Origin: Spirochaetota bacterium
GTDB lineage: Bacteria; Spirochaetota; UBA4802; UBA5368
DNA: 6,707 nucleotides
NCBI GenBank assembly: GCA_017998475.1
Contig: JAGODA010000177.1
Coordinates: 1-6,707 of the forward strand
Direction: 5' to 3'
A model generated the notes under the pieces. The model had not been told where the DNA came from. It did no database searches and saw nothing but the letters and a program-made list of their open reading frames with translations. Made by a program: the position numbers and the translations under genes. This document shows positions 1 to 5,548 of the stretch, piece after piece (the stretch's first letter is position 1; every line of letters begins with the position of its first letter).

Positions 1-14
1 CGGAGGGAGTTGAA

Positions 15-230
15 ATGGGGCCCACAGGCCGCGGCCCTTCCGACACGATAGCCGCGAATAAGGGAAATGAACCCGGGCAGGAAATCGGCGGCGACACCAC
101 GCGAACACCCGACAGGAAAGACGATACCGCCAGGCGCGACTTGAAACAACAAGGCGCGGAAATACGGAAAGGATCGAGAGAGGCCCGTCAGGATATGCGG
201 CGGCTCAGACGCGACGGCAAAGGACGCTGA
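15..230 (+). CDS. Small, highly charged hypothetical protein (71 aa)
   Basis: I do not recognise this protein. It is favoured as a gene because a strong purine-rich ribosome binding site (GGAGGGAG, 2-9) stands five bases before the ATG, and because the frame stays open for 71 codons. The product is almost entirely hydrophilic. The N-terminal third is rich in Gly, Pro and Thr. The C-terminal half is a run of Arg, Lys, Asp and Glu with Gln (around residues 34-71), likely disordered or a charged helix. It has no signal peptide, membrane segment or Cys/His metal motif. It points towards the regulator gene at 313-957, so the two converge across about 80 bases. A basic, disordered nucleic-acid-associated peptide is possible but not shown; a chance ORF in GC-rich DNA remains a real alternative. 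Confidence 0.42.
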   Translation: MGPTGRGPSDTIAANKGNEPGQEIGGDTTRTPDRKDDTARRDLKQQGAEIRKGSREARQDMRRLRRDGKGR

Positions 231-239
231 GGATGGTCC

Positions 240-252
240 TGTATATAATACA
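240..252. repeat. Short AT-rich inverted repeat between convergent genes
   Basis: The arms TGTAT (240-244) and ATACA (248-252) are separated by three bases, in an AT-rich island inside GC-rich DNA. The island contains TATAAT (244-249), but no acceptable -35 box lies 16-18 bases upstream. The convergent gap 231-312 shows no hairpin followed by a T-run on either strand, so no intrinsic terminator can be named for either flanking gene. Confidence 0.3.
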
Positions 253-312
253 TACACTCAACACCGGAAGCGGACGATACGCCCGGGCATCGAGCGGCCC
301 CGACCTGCCGGA

Positions 313-957
313 TCAGCCCGTATACACCACCGCGAGCACCTGCGCCTGGCCGCCGCCCGAGCTTTTAAGCGAGTGCGGGACCGTTGAAAGATAATAGATA
401 CTGTCGCCCTCGCGCAGGATTTCTTCCTTTTTGCCGAGACGGATGGTGATCTCGCCCTCAAGCACGTACAGAAATTCCTCCCCCTCGTGGCTCGAAAGCT
501 CGTCGGCGGTGCCGCCGGCGGGAAGGGTCACGATGAAGGACTCCATGTGGCGCGACACCACCCCGGTTGAAAGCGACTGGTAGAGGTACTGCGGATTGTC
601 CCTGTTGCCCGAGGGCGTCCTCCGGGTATCGCGGCGGTCCTCCCTGCGGATGACCGAGTAGCTGAATCCGGACTCCTCGTCGAGAATGATTCCGGTCGCC
701 ACTCGGAGCGCCTTTGACAGCCGGATGATGGTCCCCAGGTCCGGGAAGACCTTGACGTTCTCGATCTCGCGTAGATACCGCTCCTCCACCCCGGCCAGCC
801 TGGCCAGCTTTTCGAGCGAAATCCCCTGCATCTCCCTGATCTTCTTAAGCCGCTCGCCGATAAAGGTTTTTTCCTCGGCCTTCTCCTGCTGGCTGTAGTA
901 GCCGGTGAGGTCATCGAGATAGTTCTGGTAGTCTTCGCTCTTCACCTGGGTTCGCAT
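313..957 (-). CDS. XRE-family transcriptional regulator with C-terminal cupin sensor domain
   Basis: Predicted cytoplasmic one-component regulator of 214 aa. Residues about 33-88 form an XRE/Cro-type helix-turn-helix (GERLKKIREMQGISLEKLA, then the ARLAGVEERYLREIE recognition region). A linker of about 50 residues follows, then a single cupin_2 barrel at about 140-212. The cupin keeps a likely metal or ligand set of His157, Glu161 and His195; the first His of the classical HxH motif is absent. The start is placed at 957 rather than the in-frame ATG at 975 because GAGGTGA (963-969) is a well-spaced ribosome binding site for the later ATG. In this family the HTH binds the operator and the cupin senses a small ligand; such proteins often control adjacent metabolic genes. 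The likely target is its own promoter and the neighbouring lipid genes (inference). The ligand is unknown. Confidence 0.9.
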   Translation of the reverse strand: MRTQVKSEDYQNYLDDLTGYYSQQEKAEEKTFIGERLKKIREMQGISLEKLARLAGVEERYLREIENVKVFPDLGTIIRLSKALRVATGIILDEESGFSYSVIRREDRRDTRRTPSGNRDNPQYLYQSLSTGVVSRHMESFIVTLPAGGTADELSSHEGEEFLYVLEGEITIRLGKKEEILREGDSIYYLSTVPHSLKSSGGGQAQVLAVVYTG

Positions 958-980
958 GGCGGTCACCTCTTTCATTCCCA

Positions 981-1004
981 GCGCCGGAAAACTTTTTCCG
1001 GCGC
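981..1004. promoter_or_regulatory. Perfect palindrome in the leader of the XRE-cupin gene
   Basis: The arms GCGCCGGAAAA (981-991) and TTTTCCGGCGC (994-1004) are perfect inverted repeats with a two-base centre. The site begins about 11 bases upstream of the ribosome binding site of the gene starting at 957 and downstream of its candidate promoter. No T-run follows on either strand, so it does not look like an intrinsic terminator. The position suits an autorepression operator for the HTH protein, or an mRNA hairpin limiting ribosome access. Both roles are inference. Confidence 0.55.
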
Positions 1005-1022
1005 GACGGACGGTATGTCAAC

Positions 1023-1052
1023 AGAATAACAGGGGAGACGATCAGCCGTCAA
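1023..1052 (-). promoter_or_regulatory. Candidate sigma70-type promoter for the XRE-cupin gene
   Basis: Read on the minus strand, TTGACG (1047-1052) is followed after 18 bases by TATTCT (1023-1028). Initiation would fall near 1016, giving a leader of about 60 nt that contains the palindrome at 981-1004. An 8-bp direct repeat, GTCAACAG on the plus strand (1017-1024 and 1048-1055), overlaps both hexamers with 31-bp periodicity, close to three helical turns. This indicates that the regulator can be transcribed independently of the gene before it. Confidence 0.4.
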
Positions 1053-1076
1053 CAGCAAAACCGGCGCGTTCCGGGG

Positions 1077-1577
1077 CTAGGCCCCGTACAGAACGGCCAG
1101 AATGACCGAGCGGTCGTCGGAGAGGTTTTCGATGCGATGGGGGATGGACGAGCGGTAGTAGATGCTGTCGCCCTCGCGGAGCACCTCCGCCCTGTCGTCG
1201 AGGATGATCCGAACCGCGCCCTTCTGGACCATGATGAACTCCTCCCCGCGATGGCTGGCGAACCGCCGCGTCTCGCCCGGGCCCTTCAGTGTGATGAGGA
1301 ACGAGCGCATGCGCTTCTTCTCGGCGCTTCCGGCGAGTGTCATGTATTCGTATTCGGGATGCAGGAAGGCGGTGGTGGTGGGGCGGTGCGCCTTTCTTAT
1401 ATCGGTCCTTCGGACGACCGTATATTCCCCGGAAACATCCACGCGCTCGTCGTCGGCCGGAACGCTCGACAGCTCCGAATAGAAGCTGTCGTATTCGGGA
1501 TTCGGCTCGGGCGCGAAAGAATCATACGATGCCTGGCCTGTCGCGGTGAGTAAACCCGTTGGCTTCTTCGCTTTCAT
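1077..1577 (-). CDS. Cupin-domain protein, HTH-less paralogue of the adjacent regulator
   Basis: Predicted cytoplasmic protein of 166 aa with a C-terminal cupin_2 barrel (about 90-164) and no helix-turn-helix. His109, Glu113 and His147 match the spacing of His157, Glu161 and His195 in the neighbouring XRE-cupin protein. The segment LREGDSIYY is identical in both. The pre-cupin linker is also related (YTVVRR against YSVIRR; RMRSFLITL against HMESFIVTL), so the two share an ancestor over more than the barrel. The N-terminal 50 residues (acidic, with Ser, Tyr and Pro) replace the DNA-binding domain. The start at 1577 is chosen because GGAG (1587-1590) lies nine bases before it; for the ATG at 1586 the same GGAG would be directly adjacent. 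It may bind the same ligand or pair with the regulator; an enzymatic role is not excluded. Confidence 0.82.
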   Translation of the reverse strand: MKAKKPTGLLTATGQASYDSFAPEPNPEYDSFYSELSSVPADDERVDVSGEYTVVRRTDIRKAHRPTTTAFLHPEYEYMTLAGSAEKKRMRSFLITLKGPGETRRFASHRGEEFIMVQKGAVRIILDDRAEVLREGDSIYYRSSIPHRIENLSDDRSVILAVLYGA

Positions 1578-1603
1578 TGAGAACATCTCCACTGGCGGGG
1601 GGT

Positions 1604-1635
1604 GCCGGCTCCACCGGCCCCGTTGCGAAGGGCCG
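1604..1635 (-). promoter_or_regulatory. Leader with two mutually exclusive hairpins before the cupin gene
   Basis: One stem pairs 1615-1620 with 1630-1635 (CGGCCC/GGGCCG, nine-base loop). Another pairs 1604-1608 with 1614-1618 (GCCGG/CCGGC, five-base loop). They share 1615-1618, so only one can form at a time. Both lie in the predicted leader upstream of the GGAG at 1587-1590. GC-rich DNA yields such pairings by chance, so this is only a candidate. Confidence 0.2.
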
Positions 1636-1654
1636 CTCCTGGCAGCCTGTAAAA

Positions 1655-1682
1655 AGTGTATCTCGGCGACAATACCGTTCAA
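1655..1682 (-). promoter_or_regulatory. Candidate promoter for the HTH-less cupin gene
   Basis: On the minus strand TTGAAC (1677-1682) is followed after 16 bases by TACACT (1655-1660), each matching the sigma70 consensus at four of six positions. It lies directly after the possible terminator of the dehydrogenase pair and would give a leader of about 70 nt. This suggests that the cupin genes are a separate transcription unit from the dehydrogenases. Confidence 0.35.
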
Positions 1683-1692
1683 TTTATTTGAT

Positions 1693-1726
1693 AAAAAAAG
1701 CGCGCCGCGAGCTACCCGCGAGCGCG
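1693..1726 (-). terminator. Possible intrinsic terminator after the dehydrogenase pair
   Basis: Read on the minus strand, CGCGC (1722-1726) can pair with GCGCG (1701-1705), and one C then separates the stem from seven T residues (1693-1699). The stem is short and the loop is about 16 bases, so termination may be partial. It overlaps the stop codon of the dehydrogenase ending at 1712. Near-identical copies of CCGCGAGC (1705-1712 and 1716-1723) make alternative pairings possible. Confidence 0.38.
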
Positions 1727-2515
1727 GAATTCCTCCTTCTTTTTACGGCCCTGGCGTTCGAAAACCGGCCACAGCCGGGCGACAAGGCGCGGGAATGCCA
1801 TCAGAAGCTTCGACATGAACCCGTCGAAGGCGGGCACGCATACCTCCGGCTTCTTGCATACCATGGCCCGGTACACCGCCTCGGCCACCGCGGCCGGGCT
1901 CTGCGGCGGAGCGCGGAAAGTGAGCGGCGAGCCGCCGTGTTCGGCCTCGAATTTCAGCATCGGCGTATCGACCGAATCGGGGAACACTGTGGAAACGTGT
2001 ATGTTGTGCCGTTTGAGTTCGATGTGCAGCGTGAGACCGAGGCCGCGCAGGGCGAACTTGGTGGCCGTGTAGATGGAGCTGTATGTTTCGGGTACTATCC
2101 CCGCGAGCGACGATATGGTCACGATATTCCCGCCGCCGCGTTTCTTGAGATACGGCACTGCCTCCATGGCGCAGTTAATCGGACCCAACAGGTTCACGCC
2201 GACCTGCCGCCCGACCTCGGCGTGCGTGACGTCCTCGAAGAGGTTCGGCACGATGATTCCGGCGTTGTTCACCAGCACGTCGATGCCGCCGAAGCGCTTT
2301 GCGGCCCTGCGAAAAAGGTCCTTTACCTCCGCCGGCTTCGTGATGTCGCATTGTACGGCCAGGGCCCCCTCGCCGTAGGGACGGGCCGCCGCCTCAAGCC
2401 TCTTTTTATCGATGTCCGCAAGCACCAGAAGCATTCCCTTCGCGTGGAAAAGCGCCGCGACCTCGCCGCCGATTCCGCCCGCGGCGCCGGTTATAACCGC
2501 CACCTTCCCCTTCAT
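1712..2515 (-). CDS. Short-chain dehydrogenase/reductase, NAD-type, with basic C-terminal tail
   Basis: Classical SDR of 267 aa, probably oxidising or reducing a hydroxy/keto group with a nicotinamide cofactor. The Rossmann motif TGAAGGIG is at 9-16 and NNAG at 83-86. The catalytic set is Asn108, Ser136, Tyr149 and Lys153 (YTATK). Asp34 at the end of the second beta strand favours NAD(H) over NADP(H) by the family rule. The C-terminus has an amphipathic hydrophobic stretch (about 233-252, FMSKLLMAFPRLVARLWPVF) followed by a basic tail, suggesting peripheral membrane contact and a lipid-like substrate (inference). Its ATG overlaps the stop of the upstream dehydrogenase by four bases (ATGA), so translation is probably coupled. 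The substrate cannot be named from sequence. Paralogous to, but clearly diverged from, its upstream neighbour. Confidence 0.9.
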   Translation of the reverse strand: MKGKVAVITGAAGGIGGEVAALFHAKGMLLVLADIDKKRLEAAARPYGEGALAVQCDITKPAEVKDLFRRAAKRFGGIDVLVNNAGIIVPNLFEDVTHAEVGRQVGVNLLGPINCAMEAVPYLKKRGGGNIVTISSLAGIVPETYSSIYTATKFALRGLGLTLHIELKRHNIHVSTVFPDSVDTPMLKFEAEHGGSPLTFRAPPQSPAAVAEAVYRAMVCKKPEVCVPAFDGFMSKLLMAFPRLVARLWPVFERQGRKKKEEFRARG

Positions 2516-3342
2516 TTTTTCGCCGCCTGCCTGCGCACCTTTTTAATCGCCCCGTCCATTACCATCTCCACAAGCCATGGACACAGGCGTTTCATCACGT
2601 ACGTGAATTTCCCCTCAAGGCCGGGGATGATGATGAACTTTCTCTTCAGCGTGTCTTTCAGCATGACCCCGGCCACAAACTCCGGCTGGTACAGCCCGGC
2701 GTTTCCGGAGATGGCCTTTGTCTCCGCCGGCTTGGTCTTCTCCTCCTCGTGGAGCTGGGGCGTGTCGGTGTCCGGCGGGCACAGCACCGATACGTTGACG
2801 CCATGGGGTTTGAGCTCGCCTCGCAGGCTCTCGGAAAAACCGATAAGGCCGAACTTGGCCGCGCTGTACGCCGTGTAACCGTATACGCCGACAAGCCCCG
2901 CCATCGACGAGATGTTCACGATGTGCCCCGCGCCCCTTGCCTTCATGACCGGCACCAGCGCCTCGCACATGTTCCACACGCCGTACAGGTCTATCCGTAT
3001 CTCCTCGTCGAACTTGGCGAAGGAGGTCTTCTCGAAATCGTTGCAGTAGGCTACGCCGGCGCTGTTGACGAGGACATCGGGAGGACCGAAATCCTTGACC
3101 GCCTTCTCCATGGCCTTCTTCACGGCGCGGTTGTCCGAAACATCCAGCGACACGGCCGCAAAGCGCTGGGCCGCCGATTTTTTCGCCGCCTCGATCTGAC
3201 CGAGCGCTTTTTTAAGCTTCTCCTTGTTCCGCGCGAAAATGGCGACGTTCGCACCGTACGACGAAAGCAGAACGGACGCGGCAAGCCCTATCCCGCTCGA
3301 TCCGCCGGTGATGTAGACCGTTTTCCCCTGGTAATAGTCCAT
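2512..3342 (-). CDS. Short-chain dehydrogenase resembling 3-ketodihydrosphingosine reductase
   Basis: Classical SDR of 276 aa. TGGSSGIG is at 12-19, NSAG at 93-96, and Ser146, Tyr159 and Lys163 (YSAAK) form the catalytic set. Arg38 and Lys40 after the second beta strand point to NADPH. The segment CPPDTDTP (188-195), followed by EEEKTKPAETKAIS, closely resembles the PPDTDTPG...KP-ET-IS block of eukaryotic KDSR/FVT1, which reduces 3-ketodihydrosphingosine to dihydrosphingosine. That resemblance is from recall, not alignment. The C-terminus (about 247-276) is hydrophobic and then strongly basic, consistent with membrane association. The start at 3342 is favoured over the ATG at 3399: GGAG stands eight bases before it, and the extra 19 residues precede the normal SDR N-terminus. 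It overlaps the next dehydrogenase by ATGA. A 3-ketoacyl or other long-chain keto-lipid reductase is the main alternative. Confidence 0.88.
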   Translation of the reverse strand: MDYYQGKTVYITGGSSGIGLAASVLLSSYGANVAIFARNKEKLKKALGQIEAAKKSAAQRFAAVSLDVSDNRAVKKAMEKAVKDFGPPDVLVNSAGVAYCNDFEKTSFAKFDEEIRIDLYGVWNMCEALVPVMKARGAGHIVNISSMAGLVGVYGYTAYSAAKFGLIGFSESLRGELKPHGVNVSVLCPPDTDTPQLHEEEKTKPAETKAISGNAGLYQPEFVAGVMLKDTLKRKFIIIPGLEGKFTYVMKRLCPWLVEMVMDGAIKKVRRQAAKK

Positions 3343-3510
3343 GAGCGATTCTCCGTATGACGGTAGTAGTGTATGATTCCCGAGTCTTAAGGAAGCCATC
3401 CGAGCGCACCGGCGAAACGGCCGCGGCGCGTTGTGACATCCCGTACCCTAACAGTCAGATATGGAAAACGGAACGAAAATCAACATAAAAACGATCCCTC
3501 TATATAATTA
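3343..3510 (-). promoter_or_regulatory. Divergent promoter region, dehydrogenase side (weak candidates)
   Basis: No strong promoter is visible for the leftward dehydrogenase pair. One candidate is TTGATT (3478-3483) with TATCTG (3456-3461), spacer 16, which would give a leader of about 105 nt. Another is a TACACT -10 box (3368-3373), the same hexamer as at the cupin gene but without a good -35. The AT-rich core (about 3475-3513) against GC-rich flanks marks the regulatory centre. A weak promoter is compatible with activator dependence (inference). The exact GCGCCGGAAAA palindrome of 981-1004 does not recur here. Confidence 0.28.
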
Positions 3511-3539
3511 TTGACGCCCGAAGCGCCCCCCCGGATAAT
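3511..3539 (+). promoter_or_regulatory. Strong sigma70-like promoter for the acyl-CoA synthetase gene
   Basis: TTGACG (3511-3516) and GATAAT (3534-3539) each match consensus at five of six positions and are separated by exactly 17 bases. An AT-rich stretch (TATATAATTA, 3501-3510) directly upstream could act as an UP element. Initiation near 3546 would give a leader of about 26 nt with GGGGGTG (3558-3564) as ribosome binding site, seven bases before the ATG at 3572. The spacer holds a run of seven C residues (3526-3532). Confidence 0.65.
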
Positions 3540-3571
3540 GCGAACAGTGTCAGCGACGGGGGTGCGTACGG

Positions 3572-5461
3572 ATGGGAAAGACTGCTGGCGGCATTGAGGA
3601 CATCAGGGAGCTCTTCAGAGACGCGCCGCTCGAGGAGAAATCGCTCGCGGCACTGCAGATCAATTCATACCTGCGCATCTGGCAGAGGACCGCGATCATC
3701 TCGCGCGAGAAGAACGGCCACACCGTGCCCGAGATGGTTCCCATTAAGGCCTCCGAGTTCGTCGAGCAGCAGCTGTGCCTGGCCGCAGGTTTGCTTGAAC
3801 TCGGCGTCGAGAAGGGCGACACCGTCGCCATCTACTCCCCCAATTCCGCGCGCTACGCCATCGAGCTCTTCGCCATCCTCGCCATAGGCGCCGTGTTCGT
3901 TCCGGTGTATCCCACCACGACTGAGGAAGAGGTGGACCTCCTGCTCCGTCATTCCGAGTCGCGGTTCGTGTTCGCCGGGGACCTCATGCAGTTCCAGAAG
4001 GCCTTCTCCATCCTGAACAAAGTGAAGTCTCCGCTCAAGAAACTCATCGTGAACTATCACGTCGACACGGGCAATCCCGGCGTCATCTCGTACGACGAGC
4101 TCATCAGGCTCGGCCGCCGCTCCGGCAGGTTTCCCGAGGCGGCCCGCATGCTGCGAAGCGTCACAACCGACGACCTGGCCGCCCTCATCTACACCCCCGG
4201 CACGACCGGAATACCGAAGGGCGCGCTCCTCACTCACGGCAATTTCCTGGCGCAGCGCAGGCTCCTCGAGCTCTTCAGGGTCACCGATAAGGACGTGCGG
4301 CTGGCCCACCTGCCTTTCAGCCACGTCTTCGGGCTTTCGGCGGACCTTTTCTCCGCCGTGGTTACCGGTTCGCTCCTGTGCATCATGAAGAGCTTCGAGA
4401 CCGAGGAGGTCCTGGAGTACATCCGCGAGGTGCGGCCCACCATTATCTGTTCGGTGCCGCGCATGTACGAGAAGATCTGCGTTAACGTCATTCAGGGGCT
4501 TCAGCAGTACGGCTGGATGCGGCGCTCGCTCGCGACGCTTGCGATGAAGGTCGGGCGCGGCCACTACATCGCCCGCACATCGGGGCGAAGGGCGCCGCTG
4601 GCGATCGGCCTGGCGAAGAAGCTCCTCTACCCGCAGCTCAGGCGCATCCGCTCCTCGCTCGGTATGGGCCGCATGCGCATCCTCGTCTCGGGCGGCGGTC
4701 CACTCCCGCTTGAGATCGCCTATTTCTTCGGGGGCATCGGCCTTCCCGTCACCGAGGGTTACGGCCTCACCGAAACCGCACCCATTATCAACGTCAACAG
4801 GCTCGAACTTAACAAGCCCGGCACCGTAGGCCCCCCGCTGGACGGTGTGATCGAGAAGATCAGCGACGAGGGCGAAATACTCGTCAAGGGACCGACGGTT
4901 TTCAAAGGATACTACAAGAGCGACGAGGAGAACGAGATCGCTTTTACTCCCGACGGGTTCTTCCGAACGGGCGACATCGGCATTTTCGACGAGGACGGCT
5001 ATCTGCGCATCACCGGCCGCATCAAAGACCTGCTCATCACCTCCTCCGGGAAAAACGTGGCGCCGCTGTACATCGAGAAAAAATTCGAAAACGAGCCCTA
5101 CATCAACTACATCTGCGTGGTCGGCGACCGGCGGAAATACCTGACCGCCCTGGTCGTGCCCGATTTCGCACGCCTTCGGGCCTACGCACGCGAACGCAAC
5201 ATCAAGTTCCAGGGAGACGAAGACCTGGTCGCCCATCCCGAGGTTCTCGCCTTTTACAAGGAGCGCGTCGGCCTGGTCAACGAGACGCTTGCCCGATACG
5301 AGCAGATCAAGAAATTCACCCTGCTTCCCAACGATTTCTCGGTGAACGGTGGGGAGCTCTCCCCCACATTCAAGTTCCGCCGCCACCATGTCCACGAGAA
5401 ATACCGGGACCTCATCGACACCATGTACCCGTCGAGCGACTCGATCCCCGACGAGCTGTAA
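3572..5461 (+). CDS. Long-chain fatty acid--CoA ligase (AMP-forming)
   Basis: Member of the ANL adenylate-forming superfamily, 629 aa, close to the usual length of the FadD15/Faa-type branch (COG1022). It should activate a long-chain fatty acid with ATP to an acyl-adenylate and then form the CoA thioester. Visible motifs are the phosphate loop YTPGTTGIPKG (207-217), GYGLTET (396-402), RTGD (465-468), the hinge GRIKD (482-486), and a C-terminal SPTFKFRR (597-604) whose Lys601 is the likely adenylation lysine. The phosphate loop has Pro209 where Ser is usual. No signal peptide or clear membrane segment is seen, so it is cytoplasmic or peripheral. It is divergent from the dehydrogenase pair and may supply or salvage the acyl chain for that pathway (inference). 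The GC-rich antisense strand is also open over much of this gene but has no family resemblance. Confidence 0.93.
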   Translation: MGKTAGGIEDIRELFRDAPLEEKSLAALQINSYLRIWQRTAIISREKNGHTVPEMVPIKASEFVEQQLCLAAGLLELGVEKGDTVAIYSPNSARYAIELFAILAIGAVFVPVYPTTTEEEVDLLLRHSESRFVFAGDLMQFQKAFSILNKVKSPLKKLIVNYHVDTGNPGVISYDELIRLGRRSGRFPEAARMLRSVTTDDLAALIYTPGTTGIPKGALLTHGNFLAQRRLLELFRVTDKDVRLAHLPFSHVFGLSADLFSAVVTGSLLCIMKSFETEEVLEYIREVRPTIICSVPRMYEKICVNVIQGLQQYGWMRRSLATLAMKVGRGHYIARTSGRRAPLAIGLAKKLLYPQLRRIRSSLGMGRMRILVSGGGPLPLEIAYFFGGIGLPVTEGYGLTETAPIINVNRLELNKPGTVGPPLDGVIEKISDEGEILVKGPTVFKGYYKSDEENEIAFTPDGFFRTGDIGIFDEDGYLRITGRIKDLLITSSGKNVAPLYIEKKFENEPYINYICVVGDRRKYLTALVVPDFARLRAYARERNIKFQGDEDLVAHPEVLAFYKERVGLVNETLARYEQIKKFTLLPNDFSVNGGELSPTFKFRRHHVHEKYRDLIDTMYPSSDSIPDEL

Positions 5462-5479
5462 TCCGGGAGCATTTCCATA

Positions 5480-5524
5480 TTGACAAATTCCCGCCCGCGT
5501 GGCAGGCTCTCCATGTGACATAAA
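5480..5524 (+). promoter_or_regulatory. Weak promoter elements before the helicase gene
   Basis: A perfect -35 hexamer TTGACA (5480-5485) lies in the 87-base gap after the acyl-CoA synthetase, but no good -10 stands 16-18 bases downstream. Separately, TGACATAAA (5516-5524) resembles an extended -10 (TGn plus CATAAA) and would initiate about 18 bases before the helicase ATG. No hairpin with a T-run is visible in the gap, so read-through from the synthetase gene is also possible. Confidence 0.25.
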
Positions 5525-5548
5525 CCTGTTCCTCGCGCGCGCCCGGCC

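Noticed and set aside
981..1004. Palindrome considered as an intrinsic terminator of the cupin gene ending at 1077
   Set aside because: Neither strand has a T-run after the stem, so a regulatory role was preferred.
1559..2878. 439-codon open frame on the plus strand
   Set aside because: It is antisense to both dehydrogenases and part of the cupin gene and shows no family resemblance; the minus-strand genes explain the coding pattern.
2749..3360. 203-codon plus-strand frame opposite the KDSR-like dehydrogenase
   Set aside because: Antisense shadow of the gene at 2512-3342, His/Arg/Val-biased, with no motif.
3528..3562. CCCCCG/CGGGGG inverted repeat around the synthetase -10 box
   Set aside because: The left arm lies upstream of the predicted transcription start, so it cannot form a hairpin in the mRNA. 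The match arises from the C-tract and the G-rich ribosome binding site.
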